DNA of 14,122 bases, from the NCBI GenBank assembly GCA_035457865.1, contig DATIAR010000013.1:1-14122 (forward strand), written 5' to 3'. Of the stretch, positions 6,640 through 13,407 are shown piece by piece. Made by a program: the position numbers and the translations under genes. Within the stretch, counting starts at the first letter, position 1. The number at the start of each line of letters is the position of its first letter. The notes beneath the pieces are model-generated. The model did not search any database, was not told the DNA's origin, and saw only the letters and a list, made by a program, of their open reading frames with translations. This stretch comes from UBA8516 sp035457865. Its GTDB lineage: Archaea > Thermoproteota > Nitrososphaeria > Nitrososphaerales > Nitrosopumilaceae.

Positions 6640-7362
6640 ATGCATGTCCATATTCCCTCACTTGGAATAGGAGTATCTATTGCTACAATCTCTATTCTAG
6701 GTGCATTTTTTGTATCAGATTTTGATGTGTCAGAAAATGATAATCCTTCTGCAAAGATTATCACATCCGACAATCCGCCACAAATAAAAGAAAATGATAG
6801 TAAGATAGAATTATCACTTTTTTCGGCTAAAGCTACACCAGTGCTTGGTTCTCCAGACGCAACTGTAACCTTGGTAGAATTTGGAGACTATCAGTGTTTT
6901 TACTGCAACAGATTCTTTCATAATACTGAATCAGGAATTGTGAAAAATTATGTAGATACTGGAAAAGTGAAGATGATCTTTAAAGATTTCACAATAATTG
7001 GCCCAGATTCTATTAATGCAGCACATGCTTCTCATTGTGCAAACGAGGAAGGAAAATTCTGGGAATATCATGATGTTTTATATAATCATTGGACAGGTGA
7101 AAATAATGGCTGGGCGTCATCTAACAATCTCCTTAAATTTGCTAAACAGATAGGACTTGATGAAGGGTCTTTTAGAGAATGTATGTTAGATGGGAGATAC
7201 GGCCCTGTAATAGAACAAAGCAATTCTGATGCAAGAGCACTAGGAATAACTGGCACTCCTGCCTTCTTTGTTATTGGACCGGATAATACAGTGACCAAGA
7301 TCAGTGGCGCTCAACCTTATGAAGTATTTGAAAAAATCTTTGAGTCACAGCTTAAAAAATAA
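6640..7362 (+). CDS. DsbA-like thioredoxin-fold protein, membrane-anchored
   Basis: The protein has an N-terminal hydrophobic segment (residues about 7-25) serving as signal anchor, a polar linker to about residue 70, then a DsbA/thioredoxin-fold domain outside the membrane. The redox pair is C86xxC89 in GDYQCFYCNRF, and the cis-proline loop is GITGTPAFFVIG near residue 210. A helical insert between them, as in DsbA, contains a further Cys in HASHCANEEG. It probably makes or shuffles disulfides in secreted proteins; these archaea often carry several such proteins. The dipeptide between the cysteines is Phe-Tyr, where DsbA usually has Pro-His or Pro-Phe. In-frame GTG 6628 and ATG 6634 are alternative starts giving up to four more residues. 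Confidence 0.88.
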   Translation: MHVHIPSLGIGVSIATISILGAFFVSDFDVSENDNPSAKIITSDNPPQIKENDSKIELSLFSAKATPVLGSPDATVTLVEFGDYQCFYCNRFFHNTESGIVKNYVDTGKVKMIFKDFTIIGPDSINAAHASHCANEEGKFWEYHDVLYNHWTGENNGWASSNNLLKFAKQIGLDEGSFRECMLDGRYGPVIEQSNSDARALGITGTPAFFVIGPDNTVTKISGAQPYEVFEKIFESQLKK

Positions 7363-7435
7363 AAAAATTATCTGTGTATGCTATCTAATGTGAATAAAAA
7401 TTACAATTTACTTATATCTATTTTGACCTCAAAAT

Positions 7436-7461
7436 GCTTATATTCGTAATAACGAAGGTGG
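7436..7461 (+). promoter_or_regulatory. TATA box and possible ribosome site of HMG-CoA synthase
   Basis: GCTTATATT (7436-7444) is centred about 27 bases before TTG 7468. AGGTGG (7456-7461), six bases before the start, resembles a Shine-Dalgarno site. A second TATA-like stretch at 7410-7417 (ACTTATAT) would give a leader of about 30 bases that includes it, so two transcript forms are possible. The rest of the 105-base gap after the DsbA-like gene shows nothing else. Confidence 0.4.
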
Positions 7462-7467
7462 TAGCTG

Positions 7468-8862
7468 TTGACTGTAGGAATAGATGACATAGCCATATAC
7501 ATTCCTAGACTATTTCTTGATGCACGGGATTTTGCAGAGGCACGTGGAATGGATCCAGATAAGCTTCAACGCGGATTGGGCATATCGAAAATGGCTATCG
7601 TTGATACAAATCAAGATCCTGCATGTATGGCAGCAAATGCGTGTTTACGTATAATGCAGAGAGACAAGATTTCTCCAAAAGACATAGGCCGTCTCTATGT
7701 AGCAACTGAATCATCTCTTGATGAGTCAAAGGCAATGAACTCATACGTCATAGGAATGCTCGAACAAGTGTATGGAGATGGTAGCTTTGAGCATTGTGGT
7801 GGCATAGAATGCAAATTTGCATGTGTTAGTGGCTCTTATGCACTATATGATAATTCTAATTGGATAAGAGCTGGAGAAGCAGGTGGAAAATCTGCAATAG
7901 TTGTTGTCTCAGACATTGCAAAATACGACATGGGTTCAAGTGGTGAGTATACACAAGGTGCTGGGGCTGTAGCAATGCTTGTTAATGACAATCCACGACT
8001 TTTAGAATTTGATCCAAAAGTCACATCTACCTCAATTAAAAATGAATATGATTTTTACAGACCATTTGGAAAGGAAACACCAATTGTACACGGACAATAT
8101 TCAAACTTACTTTATTTGATTCAAGTAAAGAAGGCATTAATGGCATACAAAGAAAAGGTACTTTCTACTGGTTTGATCAAACTAAAAGAAGGCGAAACCA
8201 TTTTGGATCATATTGATTTTCTTAATATGCATCTTCCATATAGCAACATGGGAAAGAAGGCTCTTGCATATTTGTTAAGACATGAATGGCGTAAACTTCC
8301 AAGATGGAAGAAAATAATTGAAAAAATCGGAATGGAAGAACCAACTCCAAAAGATCCACGCGGAACAATTGAATCAGTTCTTGCAGATACTGAATTTATG
8401 ACAAAAGATCATGAGTTCACTAAAAAATTTACAAAGACAGAAGAATTTCAAGAAACGTATGATACAAAATTATCGAGCTCTCTTATTGCATCACAAATGA
8501 TTGGCAATCTCTACACGGCTTCATTATATCTCGGATTTCGTAGTAGTCTAGAATTTGAATTTCAGAAAGGAACGGATCTTGATGGAAAAAGAGTTGGATT
8601 TGGTTCCTATGGGAGTGGCAGCAGTGCGATGGTATTTAGTGGTGTAATTATGCCACGATACAAAGAAATTGTAAAAGACATGAATTTAGAAGCAGAGATT
8701 GGTAACAGAGTAAAGCTCTCTCTTGAAGAATATGAAGAGATTCATGAAAATAAACGAGGACCACGCGAGAACTTTTTAGAGAGTAAAAAAGAGTTTATTC
8801 TTGTAGACGTGGAAAATGCCCCCGAAAGCAGAGGGGAGCGTAGATACGTCTACAATGGATAG
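7468..8862 (+). CDS. mvaS: Hydroxymethylglutaryl-CoA synthase
   Basis: HMG-CoA synthase condenses acetyl-CoA with acetoacetyl-CoA, the second step of the mevalonate route to isoprenoid lipids. The catalytic triad is visible: E81 in ATESSLDESKA, C119 in CKFACVSGS, and H255 in HLPYSNMGKKAL; GSYGSGSSAMVFSG near residue 390 is the usual glycine-rich loop. The Glu and His motifs match bacterial/eukaryotic enzymes (TES-D-SK; H-P-MGKKAL) rather than the form found with DUF35 in methanogens (about 350 residues). At 464 residues it is close to eukaryotic size. The start is TTG at the beginning of the conserved DDIAIYIP strand. The thiolase that would supply acetoacetyl-CoA ends at 217. Confidence 0.94.
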   Translation: MTVGIDDIAIYIPRLFLDARDFAEARGMDPDKLQRGLGISKMAIVDTNQDPACMAANACLRIMQRDKISPKDIGRLYVATESSLDESKAMNSYVIGMLEQVYGDGSFEHCGGIECKFACVSGSYALYDNSNWIRAGEAGGKSAIVVVSDIAKYDMGSSGEYTQGAGAVAMLVNDNPRLLEFDPKVTSTSIKNEYDFYRPFGKETPIVHGQYSNLLYLIQVKKALMAYKEKVLSTGLIKLKEGETILDHIDFLNMHLPYSNMGKKALAYLLRHEWRKLPRWKKIIEKIGMEEPTPKDPRGTIESVLADTEFMTKDHEFTKKFTKTEEFQETYDTKLSSSLIASQMIGNLYTASLYLGFRSSLEFEFQKGTDLDGKRVGFGSYGSGSSAMVFSGVIMPRYKEIVKDMNLEAEIGNRVKLSLEEYEEIHENKRGPRENFLESKKEFILVDVENAPESRGERRYVYNG

Positions 8863-8912
8863 TATGTTATGAAATTAATTGCTAACTAATGTATAAAATC
8901 TGAAATATTTAC

Positions 8913-8935
8913 AAACATTGTAAAATGTTTATGTA
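8913..8935 (+). promoter_or_regulatory. Promoter of the HD-GNAT gene with overlapping dyad
   Basis: TTTATGTA (8928-8935) is centred about 28 bases before TTG 8960. A 7-base inverted repeat, AAACATT (8913-8919) and AATGTTT (8924-8930) with a 4-base loop, overlaps the upstream edge of the TATA box where TFB binds. It could be a weak operator or chance in AT-rich DNA. Confidence 0.4.
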
Positions 8936-8959
8936 ATCAAAAAAAGGAAAATTGTACTA

Positions 8960-10285
8960 TTGCAACAGCTCATAGAATCTGATAATTTAAAAGAAAAGAT
9001 TTTAGAGGTGCTGTCTAAAAACGGATTAGACTCACCATGCTATTCTAAAATACTGGATTATACGATTTCATCATTTGAAGCAGCGGGACGGGGCAAGGAT
9101 TACTATGGGTATCACTATATACTCCACGAGTTAGAAGTAACATATGTCACATTAGTTGCTGCTCAATGGGAAAGTCTTCAAAATTATATCACTTTAGAAG
9201 ACATGAAATATCTTTACTTCGCTGCACTTTTCCATGATTATAATTCACAAAAAATAGTAGAGAAACCACATGAAGACGTTGCAGTAAATTTTGTAAAAAC
9301 GGATGAAAAAGTACTTGGATTTTTAAAGGATGCAAATCTTGATGTAAATATAGTTGCCGCGTTGATTCTTAGAACAACATATCCGTGGAGTGGAGAATTA
9401 AAAGAAAAGGCAGAAAAAAACATTGAAGAGTATCTATCCTTATCAGATTTAGCAAAAAATGATTCAAACGTTAAAGAACATTATAAAAAACTAGGATGGT
9501 TTCTTTCTGTTGTAGATAGAATTGGTGGTTATTCTCTCGGAAATTTTAATCATGCACTAGAATTGGCAAATAGGAATGCATTTGCACTATCCTGGCATCC
9601 TAGTGTTTTAGCAAGAAGATCTGTAGCATATTTTGAAGATCTTTTGAATAATGATTCAGAGATGTGTGATCATGTACTGAACGCTCTTCCAAAACAAATG
9701 AGAAAATTATTTATGGATAATGTTTTAGCCTTTATGAAATTAAGAGAGGAAGAGTTAATGATCAAAGCTTCTCTAGTATATGAAAATGTCAAACTATTCC
9801 CTGTGATCGAAACACCCAAAACAAGACAGAATGAAGAATTTATCCAAACGTTGCGCATGATATATGATGAATCACCTTCACCTCATCAGTTTAAGAAAGA
9901 AGAATTTGCAGAATCAATAAGAGATCCAAATACCATTCTTAATACTTTGAGAGTGGGACACGAAAAAGGTCCAATAGTAGGTTTTGCAAAGGGCGGTCCC
10001 TTAGAAGATTACAAACATCGTGCACAAAATTTTGATAAAAACTATGGAATGTTCAATACCATTTTTCTCGAACCAATTGCACTGAAAACAGGATATTATG
10101 GTCAAGGTGGAGGTCATGAAATGCGTCTTTTATTTACAATTCAAGCGGAGGCAAAAGGATACAAATTTTTGACTAGTTTTGCACTAAGAGAATTGATTCA
10201 AAAAAGAATTGAAAGGAACGAAAGAATTGAATGTGTCAAAGAATTCTCTCCTGATAGATGGGATTATTATAGACTGAAACTTTGA
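8960..10285 (+). CDS. HD-domain protein fused to a GNAT-like domain
   Basis: The first 270 or so residues look like an HD-type metal-dependent phosphohydrolase. YHYILH (H52, H56) is followed by ALFHDYN (H92, D93), H104 in PHEDVA, and a late Asp in SVVDRIGGY (D186), the order of HD metal ligands. The HxxxH spacing recalls cyclic-nucleotide phosphodiesterases, but their HDxxHxxxxN signature is not met. From about 285 the sequence fits a GNAT acyltransferase: PIVGFAKGG as a central strand, then TIFLEPIALKTGYYGQGGG (acyl-CoA loop), a helix with QAEAKGY, and a final WDYYRLKL. The start is TTG, with a TATA box 28 bases before it. It ends 12 bases from the convergent ilvA stop. Substrates are unknown; the GNAT half is the less certain. 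Confidence 0.62.
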   Translation: MQQLIESDNLKEKILEVLSKNGLDSPCYSKILDYTISSFEAAGRGKDYYGYHYILHELEVTYVTLVAAQWESLQNYITLEDMKYLYFAALFHDYNSQKIVEKPHEDVAVNFVKTDEKVLGFLKDANLDVNIVAALILRTTYPWSGELKEKAEKNIEEYLSLSDLAKNDSNVKEHYKKLGWFLSVVDRIGGYSLGNFNHALELANRNAFALSWHPSVLARRSVAYFEDLLNNDSEMCDHVLNALPKQMRKLFMDNVLAFMKLREEELMIKASLVYENVKLFPVIETPKTRQNEEFIQTLRMIYDESPSPHQFKKEEFAESIRDPNTILNTLRVGHEKGPIVGFAKGGPLEDYKHRAQNFDKNYGMFNTIFLEPIALKTGYYGQGGGHEMRLLFTIQAEAKGYKFLTSFALRELIQKRIERNERIECVKEFSPDRWDYYRLKL

Positions 10286-10297
10286 ACACAAATAATT

Positions 10298-11506
10298 CTA
10301 GGTGATTATCTTAAACTGAATTTTCTTCTCTTTAAGATAAGATATTAGTTTTTCAGCATGTTTTTGGTCTTCGGTTTCTAAGCTTAATGTTACACCTGCA
10401 GTACCTACTGGTATACTTGAGCTTAATCTATCATGAATTACCTCGACAATATTTACACTCAACGATGATATTTGATCAACTACTTCCTTGAGTGCTCCTG
10501 GCTTATCTGTCAACAATATTGAAATCTTTACCATTCTTCCCATCTCAGTTAGTCCCTTTGCTACTATTTGACCTAGTAAATACATGTCTACATTACCACC
10601 TGAAAGTATTGAAACTACATTTTTACCCTTTGCTGGAGATTTATCCAGCAGATATGCCAAACTAATAGCTCCTGCAGGTTCTACAACCATCTTGGTTCTC
10701 TCCATTAAAAGAAACATTGCTTTGACTATCTGAGAATCATCTACAAGAACGATGTCGTCTATTAACTCATTGATTATTTTAAATGTGAATTCGCCTGGTT
10801 TTTTGACAGAAATTCCATCAGCGATGGTCCTTTTCCCTTCCACCGATTCTAGTTTCCCAGATTCAATGGATTTTTTCATAGCAGGAAATGCACTTGATTG
10901 CACTCCGATGACTCTTACTTTGGGTTTCTTTGTTTTTATTGCACGTAAAACTCCTGCAGCTAGACCTCCTCCTCCTATTGGCAGATAAATCTCGTCTACA
11001 TTTGGCAAATCCTTCATGATTTCTAGTCCTATTACTCCTTGTGCAGAAATTACTTTTTGATCATCAAAGGCATGTATTATTTGACCGCCAGTTTTGTTAG
11101 CAATCTCAAGTGCCTTTGACCAAGATTCATCGTAGATAGTTCCTTCTAAAACTACTTTTGCACCATATGCTCTTGTAGCCGCAACTTTTGCAGGAGATGC
11201 ATTTACTGGCATAACAATTGTAGATGGAATGTTTTCAAGATAGGAGGCAAATGCAACGCCTTGAGCATGGTTCCCTGCAGAAGCAGCAATCACTCCTTTT
11301 TTCTTTTCATCTTTTGATAATGAATGTATTTTTGCATATGCACCTCTGACCTTAAATGAGCCAGTTTTCTGCAAGTGTTCTGATTTTAAATAAACTTTAG
11401 AACCTGTCATATGACTAAACGTTGCAGACAGATACATTGGCGTTTTACGTATTACTCGCCCCTGAATTTTTTGGGATGTAACAATATCTTCGTATGAAAG
11501 GTTCAA
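10298..11506 (-). CDS. ilvA: Threonine ammonia-lyase (threonine dehydratase) with ACT domain
   Basis: This PLP enzyme turns threonine into 2-oxobutanoate and ammonia, the committed step of isoleucine synthesis. The PLP lysine is K52 in KTGSFKVRGA, with SAGNHAQGVAF (74-84) after it and the phosphate loop PIGGGGLAAG near residue 180. The end (about 328-402), beginning KISILLTDKPGALKEVV, is a single ACT domain, which usually senses an amino acid effector. Length (402) is that of the one-ACT biosynthetic/catabolic group. The start is TTG; a TATA-like TTTATG (minus strand, 11531-11536) lies about 27 bases upstream, so it is transcribed separately from the gene behind it (51 bases away). Serine could be an additional substrate. 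Confidence 0.94.
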   Translation of the reverse strand: MNLSYEDIVTSQKIQGRVIRKTPMYLSATFSHMTGSKVYLKSEHLQKTGSFKVRGAYAKIHSLSKDEKKKGVIAASAGNHAQGVAFASYLENIPSTIVMPVNASPAKVAATRAYGAKVVLEGTIYDESWSKALEIANKTGGQIIHAFDDQKVISAQGVIGLEIMKDLPNVDEIYLPIGGGGLAAGVLRAIKTKKPKVRVIGVQSSAFPAMKKSIESGKLESVEGKRTIADGISVKKPGEFTFKIINELIDDIVLVDDSQIVKAMFLLMERTKMVVEPAGAISLAYLLDKSPAKGKNVVSILSGGNVDMYLLGQIVAKGLTEMGRMVKISILLTDKPGALKEVVDQISSLSVNIVEVIHDRLSSSIPVGTAGVTLSLETEDQKHAEKLISYLKEKKIQFKIIT

Positions 11507-11530
11507 CAGAATTGGTCGTAATAATTACAA

Positions 11531-11549
11531 CATAAATGTTGCCAAAAGA
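11531..11549 (-). promoter_or_regulatory. Promoter region of ilvA
   Basis: On the minus strand TTTATG (11531-11536) is centred about 27 bases before TTG 11506. A second box, TTTATATC (11542-11549), lies just upstream and would give a leader of about 14 bases. Either or both could drive ilvA. Confidence 0.4.
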
Positions 11550-11556
11550 TATAAAA

Positions 11557-12390
11557 TCATAAAGCCGATAAAATCTCATCCATTCTTTTTAATAGACTCT
11601 CTTTGACTTTGGATGAAATTTTTGCTGGATCAAAATTGCCTTCCTTTGCACCTTTTTTCATGTATTCAAGATCAAAATGACATAAACAGCCTTCTTCTGC
11701 AGCAATCATTCTCATTTCGTCGATCATGACTGGCGATGTATGATATATCTCAATTAACAAATTATCTAGTTCTTTGAATAAATCTGATTTTCTTTTTGAC
11801 AATTTTTGAAAATTCTCATCCGCACTTGAAAATACCTTATCAGCAAGAGTATTTGCAAGTTCGTTATTTTGAAAAAATATCTCAAAAAGTTTTTGCTGAT
11901 CAACATTTTCTTGACCCATTTCTTTTAGTTTTTCTTGAATCATTTTGTTTCCTTGTTCAGAAACTTCCGTTTCAAGATTTTTTGTTTTATCAATTATTTC
12001 GGATATCTCTTTTTGTATTTCTATGACTCTATGATCTGGTTTATAGTATAACAACGCATGATATTGTAATGACACGTGGCAAGAAAGAAGATAATTTCCT
12101 TCTTGTATCTCAGATTTAAAAAAAAGTCGTCTTAAATCTTTATCGTTGACTACTGTGATCCCATATGTTTTCCAATCTGGGGTTTTTTTTAATATTTCTT
12201 GATAGTATAGCCTTACCAATGCGGGATCAAACGTAGTCTGATCGACCAATGTGTTATCTCCAAGCATGACCTTTACCGGTATGCTTCTTGTTGAGGCTAT
12301 GATCTTTTCTAAAAAGGCTGATCTTATTTTCTCACTTTTTTGAGTCATCGTTTTAATAAATTGATCGGAAGATTTTGATGGGATTTGCAT
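11557..12390 (-). CDS. Unrecognised 277-residue coiled-coil protein
   Basis: I do not recognise the family. From ATG 12390 the protein begins MQIPSKSSDQ. Residues about 25-115 are mixed alpha/beta (PVKVMLGDN, YGITVVNDKDLRRLFF, YLLSCHVSLQYHALLYY), and about 120-215 form long charged helices (EIQKEISEIIDKTKNLETEV and onward) likely to be coiled coil. The end has CLCH (235-238) in AEEGCLCHFD and a basic-acidic helix. No membrane segment or signal is seen. An upstream in-frame GTG (12414) lies within the TATA-like box ATTTATGT (minus strand, 12413-12420), which is placed about 26 bases before ATG 12390, so that ATG is preferred. It is divergent from the zinc-ribbon/cyclase pair and faces it across an inverted repeat. 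Confidence 0.75.
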   Translation of the reverse strand: MQIPSKSSDQFIKTMTQKSEKIRSAFLEKIIASTRSIPVKVMLGDNTLVDQTTFDPALVRLYYQEILKKTPDWKTYGITVVNDKDLRRLFFKSEIQEGNYLLSCHVSLQYHALLYYKPDHRVIEIQKEISEIIDKTKNLETEVSEQGNKMIQEKLKEMGQENVDQQKLFEIFFQNNELANTLADKVFSSADENFQKLSKRKSDLFKELDNLLIEIYHTSPVMIDEMRMIAAEEGCLCHFDLEYMKKGAKEGNFDPAKISSKVKESLLKRMDEILSAL

Positions 12391-12412
12391 AATGTTTCTT
12401 TTTTTACAAGTC

Positions 12413-12420
12413 ACATAAAT
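12413..12420 (-). promoter_or_regulatory. TATA box of the coiled-coil gene
   Basis: Minus-strand ATTTATGT is centred about 26 bases before ATG 12390. Its position excludes GTG 12414 as the start on a leaderless transcript. Confidence 0.5.
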
Positions 12421-12445
12421 CTGATATGTGCTTTAAATATCAGAT
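12419..12445. promoter_or_regulatory. Candidate operator: 9-base inverted repeat between divergent promoters
   Basis: ATCTGATAT (12419-12427) and ATATCAGAT (12437-12445) are perfect inverted repeats separated by nine bases, so the arm centres are 18 bases apart. The repeat touches the minus-strand TATA box (12413-12420) and covers the plus-strand one (12433-12440). A dimeric regulator bound here would be expected to control both the coiled-coil gene and the zinc-ribbon/cyclase genes. Confidence 0.6.
12433..12440 (+). promoter_or_regulatory. TATA box of the zinc-ribbon/cyclase transcript
   Basis: TTAAATAT is centred about 29 bases before TTG 12466 and lies inside the inverted repeat at 12419-12445. 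Confidence 0.5.
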
Positions 12446-12465
12446 GTTCTGTAAAAAGAAAGGAT

Positions 12466-12597
12466 TTGGCTAAAACATCGTACAAAAAGATAGTTTGCTG
12501 GAATTGTGATGTTGAAATAATTCAATATTTTGACCTTAAATACAAAGGAGAACGTGCACAATGTCCAGTTTGTGGAGTAAACTTCCCACTTGAATAG
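12466..12597 (+). CDS. 43-residue zinc-ribbon protein
   Basis: The small protein has two CxxC knuckles, C11xxC14 (VCWNCD) and C33xxC36 (QCPVCG), 18 residues apart, the pattern of a single zinc ribbon. It has nothing beyond the ribbon. TTG 12466 is chosen as start because the TATA box at 12433-12440 would give a leader of only a few bases, and the frame upstream, although open to 12385, crosses the promoter and has no better start after it. The nucleotide cyclase begins 21 bases after its stop with no separate promoter visible, so the two are probably co-transcribed. The ribbon may bind nucleic acid or a protein partner; function unknown. Confidence 0.7.
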   Translation: MAKTSYKKIVCWNCDVEIIQYFDLKYKGERAQCPVCGVNFPLE

Positions 12598-12618
12598 GGC
12601 TTAAAAGTATGATTGGTT

Positions 12619-13407
12619 ATGAGCAAAGATGCAACTGAAGATCCGTCTCAGATGAAAACAAAGGACATCGTAGATATGATGCTTGGCGGCACTCGTTCTG
12701 AGACAATAGATATAGAGAATCTTATAAAAGAAGTACAAAAACGAGTCTGGAGTTCGCTGAAAAAAGGCTATGAATATGAGTATTTCAAAGATGATTCTGA
12801 CAAGTTTTTACGGGAACATGTTTCATCCAAAGTAAAAATGATCATAGTCTATGTTGATTTAGTCGGTTCTACACAAATGACGCTAGAACTACCAACTGAA
12901 AAATTAGCTATAATCATAAGCTCATTTTCCCAAGAAATGGGATTCGTTATCAGACACCATTATGGGTATGTGTTAAAATTTGTTGGAGATGCAGTAATAG
13001 GTTATTTTGTAGCTCAGGAAAACCCTCTTGTTGCAGCAGATAATGCAATTAATTGTGCAAAATCAATGATATCTGTAATTGAACGAGGAATAAATCCAAT
13101 TCTTAACGAATATGACTATCCTGATCTTCGCGTGAAGATTGGAATGGATTTTGGCGAAAATACAATAGTTCGGTATGGCGGGGATGAATTAAATTCACAT
13201 GTAGACATACTTGGTCCTGGAATGAGCATAGCAGCAAAGATCACAAGCCTTGCTAAACCTAATCAGATTTTAATTGGCGAAGATGTTTATGAAAAACTTC
13301 ATCCAACGCTAAAACAATCTTTCAAAGAAGTTGAAGGACTTGGTCAATGGAATTATCGCGATAGGGAAACTGGAAAAATTTATCGGATTTACGCTCATGT
13401 TGGCTAG
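12619..13407 (+). CDS. Class III nucleotide cyclase (adenylate/guanylate cyclase family), soluble
   Basis: The catalytic domain (residues about 72-262) shows the class III motifs in order: VYVDLVGST with metal-binding D80, KFVGDAV with K120 and the second metal Asp D124, VKIGMDFG, and DILGPGMSIAAKI with D196. Lys with Asp is the ATP-selecting pair, so cAMP is the expected product if active. The transition-state residues, normally Asn and Arg in VNxAxR, are here Ser203 and Lys207, which may lower or change activity. The N terminus (about 70 residues) is helical with no sensor domain or membrane helix recognised. ATG 12619 is taken; TTG 12613 is also in frame. The stop shares CTAG with the convergent gene at 13404. 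Confidence 0.87.
   Translation: MSKDATEDPSQMKTKDIVDMMLGGTRSETIDIENLIKEVQKRVWSSLKKGYEYEYFKDDSDKFLREHVSSKVKMIIVYVDLVGSTQMTLELPTEKLAIIISSFSQEMGFVIRHHYGYVLKFVGDAVIGYFVAQENPLVAADNAINCAKSMISVIERGINPILNEYDYPDLRVKIGMDFGENTIVRYGGDELNSHVDILGPGMSIAAKITSLAKPNQILIGEDVYEKLHPTLKQSFKEVEGLGQWNYRDRETGKIYRIYAHVG

Noticed and set aside
8913..8930. AAACATT/AATGTTT dyad as a transcription terminator for HMG-CoA synthase
   Set aside because: The stem is short and AT-only apart from one pair per arm, has no T-run after it and overlaps the next gene's promoter; kept only as a weak operator candidate.
8960..10285. Calling the HD protein a cyclic-nucleotide phosphodiesterase outright
   Set aside because: Only the first HxxxH motif resembles that family; the HDxxHxxxxN signature is absent, so only the general HD assignment is made.
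12391..12414. GTG 12414 as start of the coiled-coil gene
   Set aside because: It lies within the TATA-like box ATTTATGT that is correctly spaced for ATG 12390.
12385..12465. N-terminal extension of the 43-residue zinc ribbon back to TTG 12385
   Set aside because: It would overlap the divergent gene's start and run through both promoters and the inverted repeat; the extra residues show no domain.
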